From NCBI RefSeq assembly GCF_004359215.1, contig NC_090610.1, positions 881,766 to 945,765 on the forward strand: a DNA stretch of 64,000 nucleotides. Direction: 5' to 3'. This document shows positions 32,294 through 43,195 of the stretch, in pieces. The notes below the pieces were generated by a model. It searched no databases and had not been told where the DNA came from. It worked only from the letters and a program-made list of their open reading frames with translations. Position numbers and translations under genes: made by a program. Positions within the stretch are counted from its first letter, which is position 1, and each line of letters begins with the position of its first letter. Source of the stretch: Bremia lactucae (lineage: Eukaryota > Oomycota > Peronosporomycetes > Peronosporales > Peronosporaceae).

Positions 32294-33720
32294 TCATTTG
32301 TCCTTGTTACTGCCCCAATCAGCGTCACTAAATGCACTCAACTGCAGTTCGCGTGACTTGCTCCGATAGCAGATTCCATCCATAGCGGTTGACTTTAAAT
32401 AACGCAGCACTCGGATAGCTGCATTCCAATGTTCTTCACTTGGTTTTTCTAAGTGTCGACTCAATTGACACACCGCGAATGCAATATCGGGTCTTGTGCC
32501 GGTTGCCACGTAGAGAAGTGAACCCACCAATGAACGATACGGACGATTTTTCATTTTTGGGTCCATCACTTCACACTTATCATGTTCTGGTCTTCCATAC
32601 CCGGATTATACACCGGCCTAGCATTATCTTGATTGAATTTTTCAACCATTCTTGCTATCCACGCGCTTTGACAGATCTTGAGTCGTTTCTCCTCCATCTT
32701 GTAGTCAACTTCGATGCCCAGAACAAATCGCACTTTACCCAGTCTCTTGAGCTGAAATTTAGTAGACAATTCATCAGCAACTTGCTTAATTGAGTCGTAC
32801 GAAATGCCACCAATGAGCATGTCATCGACATATAACGTCACGTAAGTCCATGAAAAATTGTCAAATCGACGAACAAATACACACGGATCCGAAACGCACG
32901 CCACAAATCCCATGCTCTTGAAAACGCCTGAAATAGTCTTAAACCATGTTGCAGCAGCTTGTTTAAGTCCATACAGGCTTCGATTTAGCTTCAGCACTTG
33001 ACTCGATTTCATTTTAACGCCCTCGGGTGTATTAAGAAACACCTCTTCTTCGAGAACACCATTGATAAATGCTGTATCGACATCATATTGGAATATAGCC
33101 ATCACGACACGTATTCTCCGGTTGCGAACATGAATTCAATTCGTGTGTTTCGCGGTATGTTGCCAGTAATCAATTCCATAGGTCTGACGATAACCTAATG
33201 CCACAAGCCGAGCCTTATATCGCTCAACATCACCATTTTCATTTCGCTTGATGGCGAACACCCACTTAGTTCCAATTACCTTCTTGTTTAACAAATTGTC
33301 CACGGGACTCCACGTCTTTTTGCTATCTAGTGCCTTCAGTTCGGCTTCTATCGCTTCTTTCCACATCATACTTTGTGGAGACTTCACAGCATCTTGGTAC
33401 GTTGATGGGGTTTCAAATGCCGCATTAGCTTGATCATATTCAATACGATATCGTTTTGAGGCACGTTCTACAGGTTCATCTCCTCGTGACGAAACAATAG
33501 CATCTGACATCCCGACCGGAACCAAAGCTTGTGAGTCTGTACTTGGAGGAGATATTGCGAGAGGGTTATTGTGTCCACTAACACGAGATGAATGTGTCTC
33601 TAGACTGTCATCGAGATTAGTCCATCCCTCCCTGGGCACAATGGCCTGAATATCATCCTCAATTAGCTGGCTCCATGTACACGTCATCGATATCGAAAGC
33701 AATATCATCTTCATGTCCAT
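32294..33720 (-). pseudogene. Copia reverse transcriptase
   Basis: The frame at 33720-33136 includes the entry segment MWKEAIEAELKALDSKKTWS and KRNENGDVERYKARLVALGY. The frame at 33105-32566 includes FQYDVDTAFINGVLEEEVFL, LNRSLYGLKQAAATWFK and the catalytic motif VTLYVDDMLIGG (YVDD). The frame at 32569-32294 continues with PYRSLVGSLLYVATGTRPDI and FSDADWGSNKDK. Breaks at about 33106-33135, 32566 and 32290 disable it. Confidence 0.9.
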
Positions 33721-34348
33721 TCTCTAGACGTGTACCCAACGACGTTAATTCTTGAGGAGGCGAGACTATTTGATCACCGTTAGTCTGATCAACCTCCATA
33801 GGTTCAATTTCATCGTGATTCGAAGAAATTGGTGATTGAACCCTGATATCATCGTCTCCTTCGCCATTTATTTTTGCGTGCTGACGAGTTGATACTGGTG
33901 CGTCATCAACAACTTGTACATACTTCGTCCGTGGCTGTTCTTGAAATGTCACTGACCTTGTGACTTCAAGTTTTTCTGAATTATAATTCCAGACACGATA
34001 ACCCTTCACTTCGTGTGAATAACCAAGAAACATGCACCGAAATGCCTTCTTGTCCAATTAAGCACGTTTTGCTTTGTCAATGTGTGCGTAACCTTGAGCA
34101 CCAAAAACGCGCATGTGTGACATGTCTGGCTTCAAGCCAAAACACATCTCAATTGGAGTCTTCGTCGGGGATGAAGCGCACGTGACCCGGTTGGTCACAT
34201 ATACAGCTGTATTTATAGCTTCAGCCCACCACTTCTTTTCCACTTGCATGTGATTTAGCATCGACCTTGCACGTTCCGTCAGTGTCCTATTCATTCGTTC
34301 AGCCATTCCATTTTGCTGGGGCGTCGCCTGATGCTCCACCTTCAACAA
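33659..34348 (-). pseudogene. Copia integrase C-terminal half and linker
   Basis: The minus strand from 34348 reads VEHQATPQQNGMAERMNRTL and VFGAQGYAHIDKAKRA, ends in a single in-frame TAA, then resumes in the same frame with LDKKAFRCMFLGYSHEVKGY. The catalytic Glu of PQQNGMAER is present but the upstream DD residues lie beyond the truncation. The acidic linker runs to 33659. Confidence 0.85.
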
Positions 34349-35202
34349 TACCGCTCTATGCTACGGATCATTTTTTAATAATTTTAGCTGCTCTAACCTA
34401 CAGTGCAATATTTTGTTTGATAAAAGTGACAACGCAGAATATTTCAATAAATTCCGTAAGACCTCAATTTCTTAAGATCAATTTCTTAAGAGTGGGTGGT
34501 GCTAAAATGCAGTGGTCAGTTTCGCTCAGGTGTACAGAATATATCTTGACCGTTGCTACGTATTTGTTCCTACCAAGAAAATTGTTCGAGTGTACTTGAT
34601 TAATTTTTATGAACAAGTAAAGACTTGGTTACTGAAGCCCCTTGCACAAGGATTGCCTGCGAACGCATACCCTTTTTGTAGCCTTGCATTGCTCATACGA
34701 TCATCAAGTACATGAAAAAGATGGAAAAAGTGATTGCAAAATGTTGTTTTTGAGACTTGATTTGCTCAATTTCGAGTAGATTGCAAAGATTCTTAGAAAA
34801 ACGCCTCGTACACACTTTGTGGTGCTTTTGCTTTTCGCTGATGCAGATCAGAGCAAGTGCATATCTTTCGGAGAAGGATTTTTCCCGGCTAGTCTGCCAC
34901 ACATAATACTACTCACAGACATGTCGCAATGATAACTTTAAGGCTGGCTTCCCGCAGATGCAGAAGAACATTGAAGTAGCAGTAATTGCTCGCTTCAAAG
35001 AGCGGTACCCTAACATTGCAAAACGGCAAATCCGCGACAATTCGATATGGTTAGTAAGTGATAAAAACGGCGATTGATTTGCCACAACCCATCTATCAGC
35101 GCAGTACCAGGTCCTACAAATTTCTGCTGTTTGGAAGCCTTTCCTCCTCACATCTGAATTTTCCGTCAGTCTCTCGGATCTCGCTTAACTCGTAACGCTA
35201 AA
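34349..35202 (+). other. Region upstream of the phosphatase gene with coding-like remnants
   Basis: Two short plus-strand frames look protein-like. The first is VYRIYLDRCYVFVPTKKIVR within 34512-34715. The second, around 34920-35075, follows an acceptor-like CTACTCACAG and reads NDNFKAGFPQMQKNIEVAVI, FKERYPNIAKRQIRDNSIWL and a stop after DKNGD. Neither was recognised. They may be decayed host exons. The last 100 bases before 35203 should hold the promoter of the next gene; no clear oomycete initiator could be fixed. Confidence 0.35.
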
Positions 35203-36051
35203 ATGTTGGCGGTAATCCTCGGTGCGCTTCTTTTCGTGATATGCAAAGCTAGTGGCCAGCATCCTACGTCATCTCGGTATCGCTACATTCCTAAATATTT
35301 TAGTCAACGGGATCCTAGCCAGTCTCCCCCAGCGTCTTACCCTCCTCACATGGGGCTGCAGGATGGATACACGTGGCATGATGTGCATGCTGAAGTTGCC
35401 GCGGGACGACTTGAAGGCAGAAATGTGAAGCTTCTGGTATTTCTGCGTCATGGTGAAGGTATCCACAACGTCGCTACTAACAAGTATGGCATGTTCGCGT
35501 GGGACGGCTACTACTCTAAGCTGCCAGAGTATTTGGATTCGCCCTTGACAAAAACCGGGGTCATACAAGCAGGAAAAGCGTCGAAAATGCTCGACGGTGA
35601 GATTTCTATGGGCTTACATCTCGACAATGTGCTGGTGTCTCCGCTAGAGCGTACACTTCATACTTACTCCGTTGCGTACCAAAATCAACAAAACATCAAA
35701 AGCACAGTGGTAGAGTTAGCACGGGAGATACTGGGTGTGAGCACTTGCGACCAGCGTCGCAGCATCTCTGAAAAGCGACTCGAGTACCCTCACTTGGACT
35801 TCAGCAAAATTAAATCTGATGCGGACCCATGGTGGACCTCTGATCATCGTGAGACTGACGCTGAGATAAAAATTCGTGCAACAAAGTTCTTAAATTTTAT
35901 CTTTTCGAACACGTCATCACAGAGTGTTGGTGTTGTCTCCCACAGCATATTTGCCGCTGCGCTTCTAGGTGTAGTTAATCATCCCGTGTACAAAATTGCA
36001 ACAGCTGAGTTCCTACCTCTGCTTATTGAGGCCTTCCCACCAGCAAACTAA
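35203..36051 (+). CDS. Secreted histidine phosphatase superfamily (phosphoglycerate-mutase-like) protein
   Basis: This is an intact, intronless 282-residue frame. Residues 1-18 (MLAVILGALLFVICKASG) form a classical signal peptide with a likely cut before QHP, so the product is probably secreted or endomembrane. The histidine-phosphatase signature LRHGEGIHNV is at 81-90, with His83 as the predicted phospho-acceptor. The second Arg lies in SPLER (residue 150), the acid region in VELAREI (170-176) and the second catalytic His in VVSHS (His247). DSPLTKTGVIQAGKA (112-126) and CDQRRSISEKRLEYP (182-196) are typical of this branch of the family, which contains phosphatases rather than glycolytic mutases. 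The natural substrate cannot be read from sequence. No RXLR-type effector motif follows the signal peptide. The gene is isolated, flanked by a Copia remnant and by inverted family B sequences. Confidence 0.9.
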   Translation: MLAVILGALLFVICKASGQHPTSSRYRYIPKYFSQRDPSQSPPASYPPHMGLQDGYTWHDVHAEVAAGRLEGRNVKLLVFLRHGEGIHNVATNKYGMFAWDGYYSKLPEYLDSPLTKTGVIQAGKASKMLDGEISMGLHLDNVLVSPLERTLHTYSVAYQNQQNIKSTVVELAREILGVSTCDQRRSISEKRLEYPHLDFSKIKSDADPWWTSDHRETDAEIKIRATKFLNFIFSNTSSQSVGVVSHSIFAAALLGVVNHPVYKIATAEFLPLLIEAFPPAN

Positions 36052-36333
36052 ATGCTAGTTTTGCAATTGGCCGAATTCGTGCGATTTGTTGAACTCGTTA
36101 TAAATGATTTCCTTTTTACAAGCTTCGTCCGGATTTGGATGACTGTGGGAAACGTGATGGCGCAGGTTGATGATTGATAACATAAAAGCTAGAAACGTTT
36201 GGGCTCTTTTTAATCAGTGAAAAAACATCGGAGCTTAAAATTATATTAGAATAATACGATAGTTAATAATATCGAACTATAAAATTTAAGAAACGTATTG
36301 TCCAGGTCGAAGATCAATCTATTGTTATATATG
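36052..36333. other. 3' flank of the phosphatase gene
   Basis: AT-rich sequence with no frame and no repeat recognised. It ends at the start of a family B LTR stub. Confidence 0.4.
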
Positions 36334-36497
36334 TGTAACGGGGCACTACGACTTGTACTGTTCCAGTACAAGTCCACTTCACACTGCTTCAGTTGTGAGT
36401 GGTGCCTTTCGTTAGGTGACGTACACTGTACGTGCAGAGGAAGACTTCCCTTAAGACAAGTTAACTTAAGAGGGTAAAATGAAAATTGTATTAATAT
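36334..36497 (-). repeat. Truncated family B LTR stub
   Basis: It starts TGTAACGGGGCACTACGAC in the minus-LTR orientation and breaks off at TATTAATATTG, exactly where an oppositely oriented full LTR begins. Confidence 0.75.
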
Positions 36498-36963
36498 TGT
36501 AACTGGGTGTATCGTTACATGAAATTAACACTGAAAGGTTGTTAGTTAATATATTATCTAAAAGGTAGATAATGTTTGGAGAATATAACTTTACATGGTA
36601 ATATTCTAAAAGCTTATCCATTGGCAGATATAGACCATTATATCTACTTTCTCCGCTGTCCAGTCAGAGTTGGAAGCGCGCAAAGAGAGAGACAGATTAG
36701 ACTTTATTACATGTTTTGTATTAGTTTAAAATTAAGTAGTATTAAATAGATAGAAACAAAAGAACTTAATTATATTAAATACTGTTTTTAATTAACCCTC
36801 TTTAAAGCAAGTGTTTTAAAAGAGAGTCTTCTTCTGCACGTACTACTGTACGAGAAGTGAGGCACCACTCGCAGGTGATCAGTCGAGATGTCACGTTCGA
36901 CGACTGAGGCAGTGCGGAGTGGACTTGCACTGAAGCAGTACAAGTCAGTAGTGCCCCGTTACA
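36498..36963 (+). repeat. Family B 5' LTR, plus orientation
   Basis: It runs from TGTAACTGGGTGTATCGTTA to GTGCCCCGTTACA and is followed by the primer-binding site CCTGGTAGCACTTTG. Length 466 bases. Confidence 0.9.
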
Positions 36964-37013
36964 CCTGGTAGCACTTTGAAGTTCGTCCAAGGACCACAGT
37001 TTCATCATCTAAC

Positions 37014-38137
37014 ATGGACATGTTAGATGATAATGGAAATACGCATCACGTTTCGCGTGATAGCTACTCCTTTCTAAGTGACATAGAAAGGAGTGCGGTC
37101 GAACGAATGAGTTCGAGCGTAGGGAACGATGCCATCTTGGCCATGCTGTCCGATTTCGGACAGAGATGCCCTCCATTCAGCCATCGCCAGGCTCATACAA
37201 CATGAACTTGACGATGCGAAGGAGAAGGTAGCCTTGCTTAATCAGCAAGGCTCTCAACAGGCAGAAGTTGAGGTTATAACAGGTACATACCCCTGTACCT
37301 GGGATGACGCACACGCGTCGTCCCGAAACCTTAAAGATTGACATCTCTAAGCATCGGGGAGTCGAAGAAGACTCCCTCTTAAGATGGTTTGTCTAGTTGG
37401 ACGATGCCATAAGGGCTCGTCACATCGTCGACGAGCAAATGCAAGTCGTATTTGATCAGTCAAATTTAACAGGTCATGCCAAAACTTGGGCATTGGGTCT
37501 TAAGTTGCGCGACCCATATGTCTTTGGGTCGCTAGATGCTTTTAAAGCCCGGCTCAAACAGACGTTTGAACCGCCTAGGGCTGAGTTCAGAGCTCGATCA
37601 GAGCTTCTGAAACTCAAGCAAGGCAAGCGTGATGTTCACGCTTATGCCCGGCACATACGACTCTTAGCGAGTTGTATCACAAACTACACAGTTCATAAAA
37701 ACACGTTGATTACGGTGTTCATGCAAGGTGTTACAGATTATCCGGTAAAGACCCACCTGTTCCGCTTGGAACTGGATACGCTTGAAGAAGCAATATCCGT
37801 CGCGGAACAGGAGAACTTTAGCTTGAGACAGGCTCAAGCTATTTCGTCATCGTATCGTCTTCCAAGACGACACGAGCTGGGAGGTCCAGAACCGATGGAC
37901 CTCTATTACGTTGAAAGCGAGAATCCTCGTTTTTCGAACAGTAAGCGATTGCAGAAATGCAATCGCTGTCAAAAGTTCGGACACTACGCTCATGAGTGTA
38001 GTGCTCCACGCCCAGTACCGAGAGGTACTGAACGTAATTATGGACCGAATGACAAAAAGGGCAACGGTCGCGGGTCCAACGTTGTTGCGAAATCGCAACA
38101 CCGAGGCGGACCGCCAAAAAATGGACGGGGTCAGTAG
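37014..38137 (+). pseudogene. Family B gag, best-preserved copy
   Basis: The start is MDMLDDNGNTHHVSRDSYSF at 37014. After a frameshift near 37150 and a stop near 37390, a 246-codon frame (37397-38137) gives the capsid (FGSLDAFKARLKQTFEPPRA, LLASCITNYTVHKNTLITVF, HLFRLELDTLEEAISVAEQE). It also gives the zinc knuckle CNRCQKFGHYAHEC (CX2CX4HX4C) and an Arg/Gly/Asn tail. It serves as the reference for the other family B gag pieces. Confidence 0.85.
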
Positions 38138-38159
38138 GGGCGCAACGCCCTACTGATCC

Positions 38160-39060
38160 AGCAACCTCAAGAGAATTTGTAAATCCCTTGACTAAAGTTG
38201 CTCCAGACACACAATCATTATGTGCCTCTGCACCAGGTGATGAGGGATACCTCTGCACCAGGTGATGAGGGATACCTCATCACCTTAAAGTTGAAAGTGA
38301 CAAATGATTTGTCACTCAGAGCCCTAGTGGACTGCGGAGCGTCGAATAACTTTATCCGTCGCCAGTCGCTAAAAGGTCGTAGGCTCAAATATGTTGAGCT
38401 CGAAATCCCTCCAGCGAGGACGACGGTGCGTCTAGCGACAGGCGCATTGATAACAGTAATCGAACGCGTAGTGAAATTTCACTACAGGTTAAAAGATCTA
38501 AAGTACGATGATGATTACATCGTACTGGATTTTGGATGACAAATTTGATGTCATCCTATGTTTACCTTGGCTCAGAAAAATACGAGCCAAGGATCAGCTG
38601 GCAGCATCGATCCGTAAAGATGCCTGGCACTTGTTCATCAGATGGCCATCTGATGAACGTCTTGGAGCGTCCACAAGCGTGTGGATGTACTACGAGTGAG
38701 TGCGATGGCCTCACTTGGGATACGGTCGTTAGTACGGCTGCACAAGATCACAGCGAAATTACTAATCACACTGCGGAGTCAGCTGCCGGCGAATGTGCGA
38801 ATGCACAGGCAGCGCCGAAGGTCCACCACTCGAATAAGTCGAGTTGATAGAGACATGAACGTACTCCTAGCGGGCGACATCCAAGGAAGATACCAGTTAT
38901 CCAAAAGGGACAACACGATAATCCTAGGTCGAATAGAGAGTCGAACGTAGAGGACCCGACTGTGATAGCGCAATCACATTCGGAAGACGTTGAAGAAAAA
39001 AGTCCCCACGTACTTAAGGAGAAAGCTCTTAAAAATGTGTATGCTTAAGTGAGTTGACGT
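38160..39060 (+). pseudogene. Family B protease and linker, plus strand
   Basis: The frame at 38198-38539 contains LRALVDCGASNNFIRRQSLK (the DCGAS protease active site) and GDEGYLITLKLKVTNDLSLR. A 25-base tandem duplication (38226-38275) disrupts the frame before it. Downstream, KFDVILCLPWLRKI is in a shifted frame from 38508. Stop codons follow to about 39060. Confidence 0.8.
38226..38275. repeat. 25-base tandem duplication, frame-shifting
   Basis: The unit CTCTGCACCAGGTGATGAGG (25 bases in full) occurs at 38226 and 38251. Because 25 is not a multiple of three, it shifts the gag-protease frame. The homologous segment at 30404-30430 has one unit. Confidence 0.85.
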
Positions 39061-39099
39061 CAGCATTCCGAGCTATTAAACCCTCGGCAGCCTGTGGAA

Positions 39100-40296
39100 A
39101 AGGGGTCCAAGGAAGAAACCGAGACTTTGAATGTCTTGGTTAATGACGGAATAAGAGTAGGCGCTTATACTCTTGATCTGTATGCGCCTCCGAAAGTTTA
39201 CTTCGAAGACAACTCAATTGAACCGATAGGCCCGCTTCGTTGTTGCGATTTCGCAACAACGTCGGACCAGCGACCGTTGCCCTTTTTGGCATACGGTTCA
39301 TTATTTCGTTCAGTACCTCTCGGTACTGGACGTGGGGCACTGCACTCATGAGCGTAGTGTCCTAATTTTTGACAGCGATTGCATTTCTGGACCTCCAAGC
39401 TCGTGTCGTCTTGGAGGACGATACGATGACGAACTAGCTTGAGCCTGTCCCAAGCTAAAGTCCTCCTGTTCCGCAACAGATATTTCGATATTGCTTCTTC
39501 AAGCGTATCCAGTTTCAAGCGGAACAGATGGGTCTTTACGGGACCATCCGTAAGACCTTGCATAAACACCGCAATCAACGTGTGTTCATGGACTGGGTTG
39601 TTTGTGATACAACTCGCTAAGAGTAGTATATACTACGCATAAGAGTAAACATCACGCTTGCCTTGCTTGAGTTTCAGAAGCTCTGATCGAGCTCTGAACT
39701 CAGTCCTAAGCGGTTTAAACGTCTGTTTGAGCTGGGCTCTGAAAGCCTCTAGTGACTCAAAGACATATGGATCGCGCAACTTAAGGTCTAGGGGCCAAGT
39801 TCAGCACGACCTGCTAATTTCGAATGAGCAAATGCGACTTGCATTTGCTCGTCAACGTTGTGACGAGCCCTTATAGCATCGTCCAACTCGACGAACCATC
39901 TTAAGAAAGAGTCTTCTTCGACCTTTACATACTAAGAGATTTCAATTTTTAAGGTTTTGGGACGACGCGTGTGCGTCATCCCAGGAACAGGGGTCTGTAC
40001 CTGTTGAGAGTCTTGCTGATTGTGATAGGTTTTCTTCTCCTTCCCCTCGTCATATTCATGTTGTATGAACTTGGCGATGGCTGAATAGGGGGCATCTCTT
40101 TATAAACCGGACAGCATGGCCAAGCTAAAATCGTTCCCTACGGTCGAACTCATTCGTTCGACGACACTCCTTTCTGTGTCACTTAGAAAGGAGTAGCTAT
40201 CACGCGAAACGTGATGCATATTTCCATTATCATCTAATATGTCCATGTTAGATGATGGAATTGCGGTCGTTAAATAGACTACACAGTGCTACCAGG
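39100..40296 (-). pseudogene. Family B gag, minus strand, facing the 37014 copy
   Basis: Read from 40246 down, the minus strand starts ATGGACATATTAGATGAT and follows the 37014 gag closely over the N-terminus. The zinc-knuckle segment (CNRCQKLGHYAHEC) and Arg/Asn tail are near 39380-39270. Near 39220 it joins the plus-strand protease-linker fragment. The primer-binding site is at about 40285-40296. Confidence 0.8.
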
Positions 40297-40734
40297 TGTA
40301 ACGGGGCACTGCCCACTTGTACTGCTTCATTACAAGTCCTCTTCGCACAGCCTTAGTGCGAGTGGTGCCTCAAGTCACTTCATGTACATAGTACGTGCAG
40401 AGGAAGGCTCTATTTAAAATAGTTGCTTTAAAGAGGGTCAAAATATAACTGTATTTAATATAATTAAGTTCTTGTGTTTTCTATCTATTTATACTAACTT
40501 AATTATATACTATTACAAAACATGTAATAAAGTATTATCTGTCTCTCTCTTTGCGCACGTCCAGCGCTGACTGGACCGCGGAGCAGGTAGATATAAAGGC
40601 CTCTATCTTCCAATGAATAAGGTATTCGAATGTTGATATGTAAATTAATATTCCTCAAATATTATCTAACTTTCCGATAATATAAATTAACAACCTTTAA
40701 GTGTTAATTTAATGTAACGGTGCACCCCATTAAA
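40297..40734 (-). repeat. Family B LTR, minus orientation, outer end of right arm
   Basis: It runs from TGTAACGGGGCACTGCCCAC to about GCACCCCATTAAA. The terminal bases are mutated from CCCGTTACA. Confidence 0.8.
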
Positions 40735-40844
40735 GTTAAGGTTGGCTGTCAAGCCTATGAACGTACCGGCTTTCCAGCAACTACATCACTATGCATGCAT
40801 AAATTTATCCAATCGTATCAAAATGAGAAGATTAATTAGAAACA

Positions 40845-42170
40845 GTGTCTACGCCAGTACGGGTAACGTCACCGCTTTATATTAACGGACTGCGCCATCC
40901 TCAGACGCCAGTCTCGCTTGTGCGCAGCCCGAGTCTTAGTGGGGGAGGGCATCTGACTACGCTCGGTGCGAAAGAGGGACATAGCTTTATCAATATGACG
41001 ATGACCCGCGAAGGTATCATGTCAACGACCGAAACTCGCCCTAGCGACCCTGCCAGTTTAGCAGTGGTCAGTATATAGTCACGGCAAGGGTTGCCTGTGC
41101 TCCTAAACGATAAAGGTGATTCGTTAATGACAAATACGTCCTATGACCGACCTCTCGGTGGTGTCATGGGCGAATTTGATGCTAAAGGCATGAGTGAGGC
41201 TCAACACTTTGTAGATGAGCGGTTAGCCATCGCACGAAAACTCCGTGACGCGTTGGCAAGCGCACAGGACATGCAAAAACAATATGCGGACCAAAATGGT
41301 CGCAGGAACAATGAGCGCTTTAGATTGGGGGTATAGTACTATTAAGTACTGCTACTCTACCTAAAATTGAAGCTTTCTGTACTATCTGGAGTACGACGAA
41401 ATTGTCGCCGCGTTTTATCGGGCCGTTCACGGTGGTCGAGGAGGTTGAAGACCTGATTTTTAGGATCCACTCTCGATGTATATAAAGACGCACCCCGCCT
41501 TTTACATGCGTCGTCTGAAACGGTATGTTGATCCAGAAGAGATCGCAAATTCCCATCATTCTAAGGACATCGATGGCAACGTCGACTGTGAGTCGAGCGT
41601 TGATCTGGTGAGGTAGACGGGGAAGGTGAAAACTTTTGGCCAATTGATTTTTCCCACCACGATACGGACTTGAAGAGCGAGGAATATCACGCATGTAACG
41701 CGGAATCCCTCAGAATCAGCTTTCCAAAAGGTTTAGCCTAAATTTCAGCCTTTGCGCGCGGGCATCGTGGAGATCCGAAATCAGTCACGAGACTTGACTA
41801 TCGAGGTCCTCGATCCATCGTTCAGCAGCGCTCAGCGCCTGCGATTGAACGAAGGTGAGACAGGCTGCTGCGAGAAGGTGGCCGAAATCGCCGGTACCAC
41901 CTGCACTGGTGGATGATGCTGAGAACCAACGCTTCCTTGTTGCTAGGTTGGTTGCCCACCGCTACGTGCCGCAGAAGCAACAAATCCTCGTCCAGTGGAG
42001 AATATATTCTAGAGTTTTGACTCTTAGAAACCGGTCGTCGCGCTGCGCGTAAACGTTCCGGGCCTGGTGTCTGCCTATGAGAAGAATCACCAGTTGTTGC
42101 TCCGCTAGTTCGTTATGAAATAGCTGGAGTGGCGTGATGAGGAGAAATAGGGGGTATAGTACCACCCACT
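40845..42170 (+). pseudogene. Fourth Gypsy type: integrase C-terminus and chromodomain remnant
   Basis: The plus strand reads TSPLYINGLRHPQTPVSLVR at 40866 and QHFVDERLAIARKLRDALAS, then KQYADQNGRRNNERFRLGV at 41200-41336. These match the end of a Gypsy integrase core, and barrel-like text (FIGPFTVVEEVED in shifted frames) follows near 41410-41450. Around 41965-42030 the text QKQQILVQWRIYSR resembles a chromodomain strand. It differs in sequence from families A-C. Confidence 0.65.
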
Positions 42171-42539
42171 CGCATGCAAGCGAGCGAAGTTAAGTCGCTG
42201 CGACAACGGCGCAGAAATTCCGCTTCGTGTTCGAGCGACGCGTTAGCTCCATCGGAATAGGTTATTCGGATCGAGGTAGCATCGGTGGCATGCCATCAGT
42301 CGCATAGTCGCGTCCGATACGGCTTGGTTGTGCCGCCGACTGGACACGTTCACGTGCAGTTGGTGGAGCTTAAAGCTCAGGCTCTAAGGCGTCAGACCCA
42401 TTGTATGTTATGGTCTGAACGACAGATGTTAAGGTTTTACCCTATTGAGAGCAGTTGCACCCCTAATGGGCAGTGCTCTCAAAAATGGTCGCTGCGCTAG
42501 CTAGCACAGCGATGAGACAGTTGTCCCGTTGGCGTATGG

Positions 42540-43029
42540 CAAGTTTGCCTGAGCGTGTCCCTGTTAGGAGCAATGGGTGAACAATGTAGCACCACCACCC
42601 TTCCCCATTAGCTCGCTGTACTCATCACTACTATGAGGTGATGGCAGCGGTGTCGACTCATTGTAGTCAACAATGAGCGACGGATCTTCATCCCCACTGC
42701 GCAAGTGGGACGGATCGTCAGCCCTATTTACAGCGCCACAACAGCGTCTGTCGGCGTAGTAATTGTGGCACTAGGCGCCGGCAGCGTTTTATCGCTGCGC
42801 GTGCGCTTCGTGCGTGGTTGTGTGAGTGACTTTGCACACGACCCACCAGCTTTACCCCTTTTAGGTGGCCTGTCAAGCGCCACGTGATGTCACCCGACTA
42901 GGTGCACACAGTGGTCGCTAAATAATTGGTTGAGTGGACTAAAGCGGCGCGACGTAAGCGGCCCGCTGTCCCCTTTCCTCGCGTTGACAATTTTACAAAA
43001 TGTAAAATTTGTTCTTTAAAAGGGCGTGG
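42540..43029 (+). repeat. Repeat shared with 20620-21097 (3' region before a family C LTR)
   Basis: Both copies contain CATCACTACTATGAGGTGAT (one base different at 20770), GTAGTCAACAATGAGCGACG, TATCGCTGCGCGTGC and AATGTAAAATTTGTTCTT immediately before an LTR starting TGTAACGG. It is probably the 3' untranslated part of the preceding element. The interval 42171-42539 shows no clear feature. Confidence 0.7.
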
Positions 43030-43195
43030 TGTAACGGGCTAAAGTTGCCATATTTACTTCATGTGAAGTACTTAGACCTGCCACTCGGGTGTGGTTCAGA
43101 TAGTTACCCACCCTTGTGAATGTGATGCACATAGAAGCATTCGCATTGGAAGGGATGACGGCTAGCGTCATCCATAATCCAAGGTATAATACGCT
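43030..43195 (+). repeat. Family C LTR fragment
   Basis: It begins TGTAACGGGCTAAAGTTGCC, identical to the start of the 26532-27097 LTR. It continues to GATGACGGCTAGCGTCATCC and is cut near 43195 where a family B protease fragment begins. Confidence 0.8.

Larger units (their letters stand above)
31816..34348 (-). mobile_element. Copia-class element, 5'-truncated, no LTRs seen
   Basis: On the minus strand the order is integrase core end, linker, reverse transcriptase, RNase H. This is the Pseudoviridae (Ty1/Copia) order in which integrase precedes polymerase. gag, protease and most of integrase are missing, with homology starting abruptly at 34348. Compared with the Gypsy elements it is well preserved, with only a few frame breaks. 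Confidence 0.9.
38284..40734. repeat. Right arm of the 2.4 kb inverted repeat (partner 27111-29562)
   Basis: See the left arm. The inner boundary lies near the start of the protease segment GTTGAAAGTGACAAATG (about 38284), and the outer boundary is the LTR end at 40734. Translations over 38536-39642 are identical or differ by one residue from the mirrored left arm. Confidence 0.9.

Noticed and set aside
34900..35080. A specific family name for the exon-like run NDNFKAGFPQMQKNIEVAVI.
   Set aside because: There was a faint impression of a winged-helix chromatin protein, but 50 residues without a clear motif cannot support a name.
35203..35330. An RXLR-type host-targeting motif after the signal peptide of the phosphatase.
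   Set aside because: The segment reads SSRYRYIPKYFSQRDPSQ and has no RXLR or dEER motif.
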